This document shows positions 23,401-33,280 of a stretch of DNA of 64,000 bases, piece after piece. Location of the stretch: the NCBI GenBank assembly GCA_037367405.1, contig JAZKJV010010627.1, positions 1,054,001 through 1,118,000 on the forward strand, given 5' to 3'. Each line of letters opens with the position of its first letter. Position 1 is the stretch's first letter. Under the pieces are notes generated by a model. It was not told where the DNA came from. It did no database searches and saw only the letters and a list, made by a program, of their open reading frames with translations. The translations under genes and the position numbers were made by a program. This DNA is from Ottelia alismoides (taxonomy: Eukaryota; Streptophyta; Magnoliopsida; Alismatales; Hydrocharitaceae).

Positions 23401-24539
23401 GGGGGGAATGAGTACCATCTGCGATCTGCACTGAGCGGCCGTGAGGAATGTCCCTGTAGGACTCAAGTCTATCTCGATCTCGACAGAGATGATGTGTGGC
23501 ACCCGAATCTATAATCCCATCAGAGATATCATGAGACGGTGTAAATGCAGTAGATCTACCTGAGGTACTAGCAGCAACAGAGGAACTGGCGGAGGCTGTA
23601 GCAGCAACATCTGAAGGTCCGCCAGAAGAATCACCAGATGATTGTGGCATAATATCACGTAGACGTGCCACAAGTTCCTCAAAACGATTGTCTGCAGTAG
23701 ATGCCAACTGGGGCTAAGAGTGCTCCGCTACATGTGCCGATGCTGGGAACCCATGCTTAGAGTAGCATGTCTCCTCCGAGTGGCCTGTGCGGTGACAGTA
23801 TGAACATGACTGACTAAAGCGACCACCCCTACCCTGGGGTCCACGTCCACGTCCACGACCAGAAGACGGACCACCTCTCCTACGCGAAACTGCCATCGCC
23901 GATGGGGGTGGAGTAGTTGAGCTGGAAGAAACTGTTATGCGACTGAGCCTCCTATAAACATCCTCTACAGGAGGAATAACTGCATCGGCCAAAATCTGAG
24001 AGCGAGCGGCGTCATATTCAGGATCAAGGGCCGCAAGTAGAACGCCTACCATGGTGGCATTCCGAAATGTCTTCTGCTGTTCAGGAGTCGCTGTGAGTGG
24101 GATAGTACTGTATAACTTCTCAAACATCCCCCTCAGGGATGTGTATAAGGAGTGAAGAGGTGGCCATTCTGCTTCATCGTGAATATGTCATGCTGAAGCT
24201 GTAACATCTGGTCTCATTTCGCACCTGCGAATATGTAGCAGCTAGGATATCCCACATCGCCTTGGTAGTGGGCTGATGGAGGACATCGTTGGCAATCTCC
24301 ATCGACAATGTACCTGACAACCAGACCTTTGCATACGAGTCATCAGCCTCCCACGAGGCATATATCCCTGTCTTCTCTGTTGGCTCATCTTCGATAAGAA
24401 TGTGCTTCTTACCATTCGACTTCATGAGACTCATGAACTGCTTCGCCCAGAGCTCATAATTCGACCCGTCTATCTTAACTATTGGCGCAGGACCTTTGAA
24501 TGCGCCTATGGAGGGCATATCAACCTTCGATACTGACAT
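20431..24539 (-). pseudogene. Copia-4 gag-pol polyprotein (3' end continues at 14976-15108)
   Basis: ATG at 24539 starts gag (MSVSKVDMPSIGAFKGPAP). A zinc knuckle CSYCHRTGHSEETC lies near 23770-23810. The protease D-S-G is at 23501-23509. Integrase (21871-23088: CEECQLGMHHRSSFPS, VDDFSRVSW, RTDNALEF, QQNGAAERKHRH), a proline-rich spacer, RT (YVDD intact at 21247-21258) and RNase H follow. Copia-5 splits the end after TRDLIQRGLIS; the remaining codons to YAPP lie at 14976-15108. Frameshifts occur near 24210 and 23100; stops lie near 23708, 21866, 21470 and 20684. Apart from these, long frames (405, 259 and 166 codons) remain open, so decay is moderate. Confidence 0.9.
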
Positions 24540-24989
24540 ATCGCCGCTGGAGAAGAACTAGGGTTTGTAGACAAAGTGACAGATGTCTACACAAACTGCA
24601 TAGGACTCGAGTGCGTATGTAGACGTTACGCACCCAAATCCATACACCTTGAGGAAGAGACGGCTAGGCTCAAGGTGTCAGGAAAAAACCGCCCTAGCGG
24701 TGCCGCTAGAGCAGAAGAACAACGGGCGAGAATACGCCGGGGCTGGAGACCGGCGGGGCAAGGGCCGGCGGCTGGGGGCTGGGAGCCGGCGACGTTGAGA
24801 GTCGGCTGGGCTGGGGGCCGGCGACGATGGGGCCGGCGGCGCTGGAGGTTGGTATCGGCGGCGGAGAGAAGGGAGGGGGGGAGGAGCCGAGAGGAACGGC
24901 GACCCTGGGGGCTAGCGGCGGTGGCGGAGAGACGAGGAGGTGGGGGTGGGCGACGTGTGGGGAGCCCTAGGGCTTGGGCTCTGATACCA
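24540..24989 (-). other. Copia-4 GC-rich leader
   Basis: Leader between primer-binding site and gag. 24700-24980 is dominated by GGCGGCG/GGGGCTGG units. The + strand is open over 24576-25031 (Gly/Arg-rich) because of composition; no protein family is recognisable and it is antisense to the element. Confidence 0.65.
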
Positions 24990-25138
24990 TGTTGGGAGAA
25001 ATCTGTGATATGTTATTCAGAGGAACCCTAGGCTCTCTTATATAGGGAGAGATCTTAAGGGTAAAGTACATAGTAGTCCTGAGAAAACAAAGAAATAACG
25101 AGCTGGTACATAGCATAATAATAATATCTATCTCTACA
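24990..25138 (-). repeat. Copia-4 5' LTR
   Basis: Same length as the 3' LTR; ends CTATCTCTACA before the TSD GGTAC, and is preceded by the primer-binding site complement CTGATACCA. Confidence 0.9.
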
Positions 25139-25143
25139 GGTAC

Positions 25144-25172
25144 GAATAACGTAAGATAAATATATCTCTACA
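25144..25172 (-). repeat. Copia-3 3' LTR, right part
   Basis: Continues the LTR after Copia-4 and the second GGTAC copy: GAATAACGTAAG.. to TATCTCTACA, directly before the polypurine tract complement CTCCTCAAGATGG. Confidence 0.85.
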
Positions 25173-25176
25173 CTCC

Positions 25177-25888
25177 TCAAGATGGAGCATAGATATCGAT
25201 CATGCTCAGCTTGGACGAGCACTTCTGGAACGGTTCTCTGAGTAAGGTCTTGGTGAAGATATCTGCAGTCTGGTCCCCTGAGCTGACATGGGATGTGGAA
25301 ATAAAACCCTTCTGAATCATATCTCGTATATAGTGGCAATCAACCTCGACGTGCTTGGTTCGTTCATGAAATGCTGGATTATTTGCAATAAATATAACTA
25401 CTTGATTGTCACATTCCAGTACCATAGGAAGGGGAACCTCTATATATAGATATGTAAGGACAACTTTAACCCACATCATTTCTATACTGACCTGGGCCAT
25501 AGCCCTATATTCAGACTCAACACTAGATCGGGTTACAATAGTTTGCTTCTCGCTCCTCCATGAGACAAGAGAATCTCCAACGTATACAGCAAAGCCAGTG
25601 GTGGACTTCCTATCCTTTGGACACCCTGCATAATCTGCATCTACGCATGCTGAGATAGTGACTTCCTTGCCTTTCCTAAACATTAGACCTGCACCCAGAG
25701 GTGATTTAAGATACCCGAGTATCATCTTTATAGCATCCATATGGACCTGCCGTGGTTGCTCCACAAATTGGCTCACCCGACTAACATCAAAAGAAATATC
25801 GGGTGGTAACATAAAGGAGCTTTCCTACCGGCTCTCTGTATCTCCTCCTAGCAACCTCATCGGTATCATCATCATATAGTTTCATGCT
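25177..25888 (-). pseudogene. Copia-3 RNase H and RT C-terminus
   Basis: On the minus strand 25177-25812 is an open frame of 211 codons: DISFDVSRVSQFVEQPRQVH (RT end), ACVDADYAGCPKDRKSTTG, SSVESEYRAM, CDNQVVIFIANN, HVEVDCHYIRDMIQ and ADIFTKTLL, ending IDIYAPS. The RNase H residues are largely kept (DAD; S-x-E-x-E), but QAALF has become QVVIF. The frame shifts just upstream (near 25810), and the sequence ends inside RT. Confidence 0.85.
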
Positions 25889-27128
25889 TGTTGTATGAGA
25901 TTGGTCCTTGTTTGAGCTAGATGTGAAGAATGCTTTTCTGTATGGTTATCTGCAGGAGGAAGTCTACATTCATCAACCACCTGGGTTCACTGCTGGGGGG
26001 AATGCCAGAAGATTTGCAGACTTCATAAGTTTGTATACAACCTTAAGTACAGAGCATGGTTCTAGATACTTTCGAACTTAGTAGAACAACATGGTTTCAC
26101 GTGATCGACTGTAGATCATTCTCTATTTATTCAAAGGACTCAAAGAGGTATCGTTGTTATACTTATCTATGTTTTTTTTGACGCTCTATACTTATCTATG
26201 TTGATGATGTCCTTGTTACAAGAGATGATCTGCAGGGTATTAATGCTGCTAAGGAGTAACTTCCTCGTACAATAGTTTGTCACCTAGGACCTTGATGATT
26301 TACGATAATTCTCAGGACTTGAGTTCGACAGGATCCAACGGGGTCATGTGATGACCAAAAGGAAGTATATTATTCATCTCCTCTTATAGATGTGCGTAGC
26401 AGATTGCATATCTTCCACTACTCCCATGGATCTCAGAATGATGTTATATGATGATAATATATAGGAGGTCGACAAGAGGAGATACATGGAGCTTGTCACT
26501 TGTCAGGAAGCTCCTCTATATGATCATTACCAGGCCAAACATCTCCTTTGTTGTTAGCAAAGTGAGACAGTTTATCAAACAACTGAGACGTGCACATATG
26601 GATGCAGTTTACATGATTCCGAGGCATCTAAAGTCCTCTCAAGTTATTGAATTGCTCTTTAGCAGAGGGACATCCAGGCTCTACAGACCCCAAGGACAAG
26701 AAGTCTACCTCTGACTTTGCAGTGTTCATAGGGAGCTCTTTGGTGTTATGGAAGAGCAAGAAGTAGACTGTAGTTGCCATATATAGTGCCGAGTTAGAGT
26801 ATAGAGCCATGACGTAGGGGAACACTAAGGTGATGTAGGTCGGATCTGTTCTAACTGGCCTGGCTACTGATGTGCTTCTTCCCATGCATCTACAATGCGA
26901 CAACCAAGCCGCTTCTTTCATTGTCAACAATCTTGCCTTCCTTGAGTGGACCAAGCACATTGAGGTAGATTCTCACTATACATGTGACATAATTCAGAAG
27001 GTTTTATCTCTACTTCCCATGCCAACTCAAGCGATCATACATCAGATGTTTTTACCTAAGGCTCTAGCCAGAGTGCACTTTCGAAGATGTTGTTCCAAGT
27101 TGAGCATATCTATGCTCCATCTTGAGGG
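25889..27128 (+). pseudogene. Copia-6 RT and RNase H remnant
   Basis: Text on the + strand: [20 protein letters not shown] (25917-25977), a YVDD region near 26205-26216 (YVDDVLVTRDD-like), ITRPNISFVVSKVRQFI, then CDNQAASFIVNN (26898-26935) and HIEVDSHYTCDIIQK, ending SISMLHLE. At least ten stops or frameshifts break it. A 17-bp duplication CTATACTTATCTATG around 26155-26205 lies next to the YVDD codons. It is an old copy, more decayed than Copia-3. Confidence 0.8.
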
Positions 27129-27135
27129 GACGGGG

Positions 27136-27282
27136 TGTTGAGAGATATATTTATCTTTTGCTATTTTATGTATTATCTTTTCTTATGTCTCTAGTATGTA
27201 ATTTACCCATCAATGTTTCTCCTCTTTACATAATGATCAATTGGGCCTCATGAATACACAATTTCATCATTCTCTTTCCACA
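27136..27282 (+). repeat. Copia-6 3' LTR
   Basis: Begins TGTTGAGAGATATATTTATC and ends CTCTTTCCACA, 147 bp; the inner text TATGTAATTTACCCAT is shared with the Copia-1 LTR. The right border is set by the terminal CA and by the point where hAT coding similarity begins. Confidence 0.7.
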
Positions 27283-28510
27283 GTATCAGTTGGAGGATGC
27301 AAGATGAATTGTAGTACATTCTGCATCATCCGCTCCAAGATATATAATTCTTTTGGGATAGAAAACTTGTATAATTTTCTCTATATACAATGCAAACTCA
27401 GATTGGAGATGAAACATGCAAGGGAGGGGCATGATAAGCAATATTGCATATACCTCATTGATCTTGTTGAAACATGCGAGGATGATGAAGACATCTTGTG
27501 TAAGTGGATGAATGATATTAGTGCTCCCGTGCTTGATAGGAGCGGAGGGATACCAAATACACAAATCGCCTCGCAGATGGACGCAAATGTTAAAGCTTAC
27601 ATAGCCAAATCAGGTCGACATCTAGATACTACTAGAGGGTTGGTAGATTATGACATGAACGAGAGCTCTACCAGATTCAATTTCAAATCAAGATCAAAAT
27701 CATGCGGAGGAGATGATGATGATGGCATTGATGCTGTTCAAGAGGATTTCGATGGAATGACATATTTTGATGAGGAACATGCTAGTGGGTACGGACACCG
27801 ATTTGATGGACTACATGCTGGACCAGAATATATGGGCTAACACACCAGCATATTTGATTATATTTGAAGTCCAACCCTTGAGAGCTGATAGGTTGCTATC
27901 TATATCCAGCATGCCCATACCCACAATCATAACCATTGCCACAACATCACTAAGACAATATAATGATGCAAAATTTGATATATTCAGTTGGATAAATGGA
28001 AGTTGGAGGAGATTTGATGTTGAGTGGTGGATACTATGGAGCTACATCAAACTCTAGTGGTAGTGGATATGATTATGTATCCCAATTGACAATCACAGAA
28101 TAATTCACATGATGTACATTCCTCCTCATCCTGGTTATGGTTACAATAGTGATGGGTCTTGTGGATATGATGATGCCTCCTCATAGAGTGGTGCATGATA
28201 GGGCACATGATATGGCATATTTTTAGATTTTTACCCAACATGCGCCTCTTCCTCAACCTCCACGGATGCCCTCTCCTCATGCTCTAGTAATCTTGTCATG
28301 TGCTTCTAAAGTTGCATCTTCTTCACATCAACCTCCTCGCGATTTTGCCTCCTCTTAAAAGTTATCCTTGGATTGGTTTCCTTGCTCATGCCACAAATCA
28401 TGAATGTAGGAAGTATCTCATGAACTATAGTGCCATCTATCACCTTCTGTCCGGGGAAATTTACGTGGTATATAGAGACCGAAGCATGAGAATATACAGA
28501 GGATATGATA
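27283..28510 (+). pseudogene. hAT transposase C-terminal remnant
   Basis: The frame 27241-27840 contains GGCKMNCSTFCIIRSKIYN, which matches the C-E-R-x-W-S-T-F-x-x-I-H-x-K-x-R-N block of the hAT dimerisation domain in plant transposase-like proteins. KHAREGHDKQYCIYLIDL, then DDEDILCKWMNDISAPVLDR and IPNTQIASQM follow, with an acidic/glycine-rich tail. The key Trp of the block is replaced (N-C-S-T), and the DDE core and BED finger are absent. Downstream to ~28500 the sequence keeps a Gly/Ser/Tyr-rich C-terminal flavour but has many stops. It could derive from a transposon or from a domesticated hAT gene; it is clearly truncated by Copia-6 on its 5' side. Confidence 0.7.
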
Positions 28511-28834
28511 AATGGATCTGACTAGATACTATTGGTTCCAATTCCTCTTTGGTAAATATGATTATTTGCATTTTATTTTTTGTACATTATGAATTATGAG
28601 TTGTATTTGTTATTTCAACTTATTTATACATAACTTTCAAATTCTAATTGCACACCCTAAAGATACTGCATATTAACATGTGTGATGCACATGTTAAGAC
28701 TATACAAAATGTGTAAATAGACCTTATTTTGACAAATAAGTGTATATCTCTATCTTAACTAGTGATTAGACCATGTTATAAGCCTTAATTTTTTCGTAAG
28801 AAAAAAAAAATCAAATTTTATATGCATTTCCGCG
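28511..28834. other. A/T-rich spacer
   Basis: About 320 bp of A/T-rich DNA with no recognisable domain, repeat pair or splice-like structure. It separates the hAT remnant from the tandem repeat near 28.9 kb. Confidence 0.4.
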
Positions 28835-29597
28835 ATTTTGGTTGAATTTGGCAACATATCGGCGTCATACTTGGAGGGTGGCAATAGGGTATCGCACTCA
28901 ATATTTGTGATCTTGGGTCTTGTTGCCTTGCATGGTGGTTGCTCCTTCCGTCGCACCGAATTTGACGATATATCAACCTGTTTGGAGGATGGCGATCTAG
29001 TTTTTTTTTTGAAAAAAAGTAAGTGTGGCATCCCACTTTGGAACCACCACACAAAGTATATATAAAATTTATAAGTTACAAATTGTTGCAATTCCATGTT
29101 TTGCAAAGCACCCTACAATATTCAATTACATTCTCCGTGTAAAACGTATGCCCCCCAAAAATGACGCCATTCCCGGCACACCAAATTGCCTAAACCAGCG
29201 CAAACGGAAACACGCTGTTCTCATGTCCATATCCACATAGCGATCTAATGTCTACTCAGAAGCTCGAGCGGCCCTGTCTAGAAAGCCAAGGAAGGTCCAC
29301 CCTGCTCCATACCTGCACTGAAGACGGGCATGTGAAAAACAAATGCTCTGCCTCTTCACTCGCCATCCCACATCTATCACAAGCAACATCCTCTGCACTC
29401 ATCAACTGTCCTCTACGTCCCTCGGTGAGAATCCTGTCGAGCCTGAACAACCAAAGGAAAATCTTGATTCTGATCGGCACCTTGCTTCTCCATATCATCT
29501 GCACGTCCTCTCCAACCTCATCCACTTCCATGGTGATCTGGTGTTGAAATCGTTATTTGTGGTCTTGGGTCTTGTTGCCTTGCGTGGTGGTAGCTCC
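28835..29597 (+). repeat. Imperfect ~95-bp tandem repeat interrupted by a LINE fragment
   Basis: Two units share CTTGGGTCTTGTTGCCTTGC and GGTGGTTGCTCC/GGTGGTAGCTCC: 28850-28948 and, split by the LINE, 28968-29000 plus 29546-29597. Both units are open in the same frame (EGGNRVSHSIFVILGLVALHG and EDGDLV..KSLFVVLGLVALRG), which suggests a former coding repeat, but I do not recognise the family. The LINE insertion shares the degenerate direct repeat ATGGCGATCTAGT/ATGGTGATCTGGT at its ends. Confidence 0.55.
29003..29545 (-). pseudogene. L1-type LINE 3' fragment
   Basis: On the minus strand 29256-29531 encodes IWRSKVPIRIKIFLWLFRLD, then CDRCGMASEEAEHLFFTC and VQVWSRV: the zinc-binding region at the end of plant LINE ORF2. 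A run of T at about 28999-29009 on the + strand is the poly(A) end. It is 5'-truncated to ~0.54 kb and flanked by a 13-bp direct repeat with two mismatches, consistent with an old target duplication. Confidence 0.72.
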
Positions 29598-29735
29598 TAG
29601 AGAATGAGAGTTTTATTCTATGTAGCCCTAGAGCTCTTTTATATAGGAGAAAATATCCAGGGAGAAATTACATAAAGAAGGCTGGAAAACTAGAGAAATA
29701 TAATTAAAGACAAAAGAAAGATAATTGTCTCAACA
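29598..29735 (-). repeat. Copia-7 3' LTR
   Basis: From about TAGAGAATGAGAGTTTTATTC to GATAATTGTCTCAACA; it lacks the TGTTGAAATG start present in the other LTR. Confidence 0.75.
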
Positions 29736-31262
29736 CTCCCCCTCAAGTTGGAGTATATCTATCATGCTCAGCTTGGAACAACAACGGTGTAAAGGACCTC
29801 TTGCAAGTGCCTTAGTGAACATATCGGCAATCTGATTGCCTTAAGTAACATGAGAAATGGAAATAAACCATTTCTGGATCAAATCACGGGTATAATGACA
29901 ATCTACTTCAATATGCTTTATTCTCTCATGAAAGGCTGGATTATTAGCTATGAACAGAGCTATGTGATTATCACATTTGAGGTGCATTGGAAGAGGCACC
30001 TCAATAGCAAGGTCAGTCAGGACGGATTTGACCCACATCATTTCCGTGCTCCCTTGGGCCATAGCCCTATATTCTGTCAGTCAGGACGGACTTGACCCAC
30101 ATCATTTCCGTGCTCCCTTGGGCCGTAGCCCTATATTCTGATTCAACGTTGGATCGAGCAACAACTGTCTGTTACTTACTCTTCCATGAAACGAGTGAGC
30201 TACCAACAAACACAGTGAAGCCTGAAGTAGACTTCCTGTCTTTGGGACACCCGACATAATCCGCATCTGCACATCCCATGACTGAGAGAGACGTATCTCT
30301 TCTGAACAGTAGACCTGCACCTGGAGAAGATTTCAGATATCTCAAGTTCATGCAAACTGCATCCATATGAACTTGTCTGGGTGCTTCATAAACTGGCTAA
30401 CCCTGCTCACAACAAATGATATGTCATGCCTGGTAATAGTAACATACAACAACTTCCCCACAAGCTCTCTGTACCGTCTCTTGTCTACCTCCTCAGAGTC
30501 ATCATCGTAGAGTCTAGCATTGGGATCCCTTGGTGTAGTGGCATGTCTGCATCCTGTCATGCCTGTCTCAGCCAGGAGGTCAGTAACATACTTCATTTGC
30601 ATCATAACCATACCTTGCTGATTGCGTGCAAACTCCAAGCCCAAGAAGTAACGTAGCTTGCCAAGATCCTTGGTCACAAACTGTCTTCCAAGGAAATCCT
30701 TAGCTGCCTGAATATCATGTTCATCACTGCCAGTAACAACGATATCATCAACATAAACCAGAACAACAAATGTACCTCTCTGAGTTCTCTTAACAAAAAA
30801 AGAGAATGATCTGCAATAGATCTGACAAAGCCATTCTGTTCAATAAACTTTGAGAGCTTCTGAAACTAAGCCCTCGGACTCTGCTTAAGGCCATATATGG
30901 CCTTGTGAAGTCAGCACACCATACTGGACTCTACCTCAGCAGTAAACCCTGGTGGCTGCTGCATGTAGACTTCCTCTTGTAGATCACCATACAAGAATGC
31001 ATTCTTGAATCTAACTGAAAAAATGACCAATCACGTACCATAGCAACTGCAATGAGAATCCACAACATGGAATGACGCGCAACAGGAGAAAATGTACCAT
31101 GATAGTCCACCAAATAAGTCGAAGTAAACCCACGAGCAACTAATCTGGCCTTATATCTGTCCATAGTCCCATCAGCTCGGTGTTTCACAGTAAACACCCA
31201 CTTGCTGCCTACAACAGGCACACCTGGAGGAGCGTGCACAGCACTCCACGTACCTCGAGACT
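29736..31262 (-). pseudogene. Copia-7 RT and RNase H
   Basis: RT begins QSRGTWSAVHAPPG, then VVGSKWVFTVKHRADGTMD and YKARLVARGF, with YVDD kept (complement near 30745) and KLRYFLGLEFARNQQG. RNase H follows with GCADADYVGCPKDRKSTSG and CDNHIALFIANN (A changed) and ends near 29760. Frameshifts lie near 31010, 30860, 30380 and 30150. A 64-bp tandem duplication (30012-30139) repeats the codons around the SEYRAMAQGSTEMMWVKS block. Confidence 0.85.
30012..30139. repeat. 64-bp tandem duplication in Copia-7
   Basis: Unit GTCAGTCAGGACGGATTTG..CCCTATATTCT at 30012-30075 is repeated at 30076-30139 with two base differences. As 64 is not a multiple of three, it shifts the RNase H frame. Confidence 0.9.
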
Positions 31263-31268
31263 GTACCA

Positions 31269-31415
31269 TGTTGAAATGGAGAATGAAAAGTTTTATTCTA
31301 TGTAGCCCTAGAGCTCTCTTATATAGGAGAAAAGCTCTAGGGAGAAATTACATAAAGAAGGCTGGAAAACTGGAGAAATATAACTAAAGACAAAAGAAAG
31401 ATAATTGTCTCAACA
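31269..31415 (-). repeat. Copia-7 5' LTR
   Basis: 147 bp, TGTTGAAATGGAGAATG .. GATAATTGTCTCAACA, with the TATA complement CTCTTATATAGGAG. It directly follows a CCATG that is the remnant of the primer-binding site border. Confidence 0.8.
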
Positions 31416-31416
31416 T

Positions 31417-32130
31417 TGAATAAGTGGGTATTTTGGAGGTTATCCACCAGAGTTAGAGGCTCAACCGTACATGACAATGGAGAAGCGTCACACAGGACAC
31501 TAGCTCAGTAGCAGAGTGTTGTGGAGCTTGTAGCAGTGCGAGCAGCGAAGAGTACAGACAGTAGTGCAATACTTGACAGTGGATGCACGCAACGGATACG
31601 TACGCGAGCGCAGAAGGGCGATATGCAATGAAGCAGTATGCATCAAGGAGCAATGCGATACGATCACATAGGCATACGCACGAAGGCACACGGTATCGGT
31701 ATTGATGCGTGGCGATCCAAGGATGCATGGAGCGCTGCAGGTGTTGAGTATGAGCATTGTCGAGCGTGCTCGGTAATGCACGTACGAGAATGGTCTAGAG
31801 TCCGATGTAGCGAAGTTTTGGAGGACTTCCCCTTAGTATGCAGAACGCTAAGGAAGGGTTTACCGCACGAGGGTTTAGAAGCCGCGGGTTTCCTTTGGCA
31901 CAAGACCAAGTGTTCAGTGATACTCGGTGAAATATGGCAAAGTTGCATCAGCAAGCCGTTGGATCACGAGTATACTGATGACTAGGCGGTTGATGCGGCG
32001 TCAACCGTGCGGGGAGATGAAAGGACAACGAAGGAGTCGAAGAGACAATGAGACAAAGAGTTGCTGCGGAATGCGAAGGGTTGCCGAAGAACTCGAAGGG
32101 TCTCATATGTCTTTATTGTCATTATTGTAA
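31417..32130 (+). repeat. Gypsy-like left LTR, 3' part missing
   Basis: Alignable to 33671-34383 throughout (for example GGTATCGGTATTGATGCGTGG against GTGTCGGTATTGACGCATGG). Similarity stops at CATTATTGTAA; what follows is internal sequence, so the TATA-containing part and the primer-binding site are gone. Confidence 0.7.
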
Positions 32131-32189
32131 GAAGTGGAGTCCACTAGTGGGACTCATGCCCACCGCATCACCATCTTGGAGGACCGTCC

Positions 32190-33280
32190 TTCAGAAGGAT
32201 CAGATGTTGGGGACGAAGCGCAACGCTCAGTGGAGCAGATTAAGTCCTTAACGGACAAACTGGAGGCGTTCATCTCGATGATGGAGGATCTACGCAGCTA
32301 GATCTCCCTCATCAGGAGGGCTATGGCGAATAGCGGGAGCGCCACGGAGGTACAGTGACGTGAGATACCCGAACCCAAATGCTTCACAGGTACGCGGGGT
32401 GCGATGGATTTGGAGAACTTCCTATGGGATATGGAAGTTTACTTCAAGGCTATCAAGACGAGGGAAGCTGAGAAGGTCGGTTTGGCATCGATGTACATGT
32501 TGAGCGACACCAAGCTATAATGGAGGAACCGTGCAACAGATGAGGTAAGACTGAGGATATCTTGCCGGGATGATCTAGTCACGTAACTTAAGGCGCAGTT
32601 CCTGTCGAAGAATACTGCATGGGTCTCACGGGAAGCTCTTCGACGCCTGAAGCATGTCCTCAAAATTTCAGCGAAATTTGATCGAATTTCTGTCGAATGT
32701 CGATATCCAGTTGAAATTGAAATTCGACCGAAATGGCTGAAATGAACGAATTATGGGGGCCCTATTACAAAAAATGACCAAAATTTCGGTCGAATTTCGA
32801 TAGAAATTCAATCGAAATTCCGTTTCGGTCGGTCACCGCAATTGTGACTGAAACCGGCATTTAGGGCCTTGGCCTGAAGTAAACATGTACTGTTCGGAAT
32901 ATGTGGAGCAGTTCACGTCTTTGCTGCTGGACATCAAGGAAATGCCAGAGGAGGACAAGCTGTTCAACTTCATAATCGGGTTGCAAAGCTGGACGCAAGC
33001 CGAACTGCAGAGGCAGGGAGTGAAGGGCCTTAATTCATCGATAGTGGTGGTGGATGCGTTGGTCGAGTACGGTGCCCAACCAAGCCACAACGCTGAATAG
33101 AAGGAGTTCTCCTGCAAGCTAAAGGTACGGTCGAAGGACAAGGGCAAAGGCATTGCTCAGGATCCACTTATAGAGGAACGAGAGTACTTCAAGAAGAGGG
33201 ATCAACCCAAGAGCAAGGGGTACTTCATTGTATGTCCACAGGGAACGATTAAGATCGGCAACGAGCGACATGAAGGTGAG
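32190..33280 (+). pseudogene. Gypsy-type gag remnant
   Basis: Recognisable in pieces: PKCFTGTRGAMDLENFLWDM, then YFKAIKTREAEKVGLASMYM, LKAQFLSKNTAW and SREALRRLK before MITE M3. After it come EYVEQFTSLLLDIKEM, PEEDKLFNFIIGLQSW and AELQRQGVKGLNSSIVV. This is the retrotrans_gag layout of plant Ty3/gypsy elements (capsid core). Stops lie near 32299, 32356, 32517 and 32584, and M3 splits the frame. No zinc knuckle, protease or RT follows, so the element depended on others for movement. Confidence 0.72.
32653..32871 (-). mobile_element. MITE M3 (hAT-like TTTCGGTC family)
   Basis: 219 bp, CATGTCCTCAAAA .. CATTTAGGGCCTTG, with the perfect 8-bp TSD GCCTGAAG (32645-32652 and 32872-32879). Inserted in the gypsy gag. 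One end base differs from the family (CATGTCC for CATGGCC). Confidence 0.92.

Larger units (their letters stand above)
14827..25138 (-). mobile_element. Copia-4: copia element nested in Copia-3 and split by Copia-5
   Basis: Two 149-bp LTRs (14827-14975 and 24990-25138) are flanked by the perfect TSD GGTAC (14822-14826 and 25139-25143). The primer-binding site complement CTGATACCA precedes the 5' LTR at 24981-24989, and the polypurine complement CTCCCCCTCAAGG follows the 3' LTR. Copia-5 with its GATAT duplication interrupts RNase H at 15109-20430; without it the element is 4.99 kb. The LTRs differ at roughly 7 positions by eye. Gag text MPSIGAFKGPAPIVK groups it with Copia-1. Confidence 0.93.
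14752..25888 (-). mobile_element. Copia-3: copia element split by Copia-4
   Basis: Its 3' LTR is cut in two: 14752-14826 on the left and 25144-25172 on the right, with Copia-4 and the GGTAC TSD in between. Then come the polypurine tract complement (CTCCTCAAG, 25173-25181), RNase H and the end of RT up to SMKLYD at about 25888. There the sequence switches abruptly to Copia-6 on the opposite strand. Everything 5' of mid-RT is missing. The rejoined LTR is ~104 bp, shorter than its relatives, so it carries an internal deletion. Copia-3 lies in the gag remnant of Copia-2. Confidence 0.85.
25889..27282 (+). mobile_element. Copia-6: 5'-truncated copia element
   Basis: A + strand element that begins abruptly in RT where Copia-3 ends, runs through RT and RNase H, has a polypurine-like CTTGAGGGGACGGGG at 27121-27135 and ends in one LTR. 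The 5' half and 5' LTR are missing, so there is no TSD. Together with Copia-3 it forms a head-to-head pair, both cut in RT. The 3' side meets the hAT remnant. Confidence 0.8.
29598..31415 (-). mobile_element. Copia-7: copia element with 5' half deleted
   Basis: Two related LTRs enclose only RNase H and RT. The internal region runs from the polypurine complement CTCCCCCTCAAGTTGG (29736) to the RT start (SRGTWS, ~31262), where it joins directly to the CCATG and 5' LTR. Gag, protease, integrase and most of the leader are lost in one deletion. Flanks do not match (the left LTR lacks its first ~9 bases; the right LTR abuts the gypsy element), so no TSD can be given. Length 1.8 kb. Confidence 0.82.
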
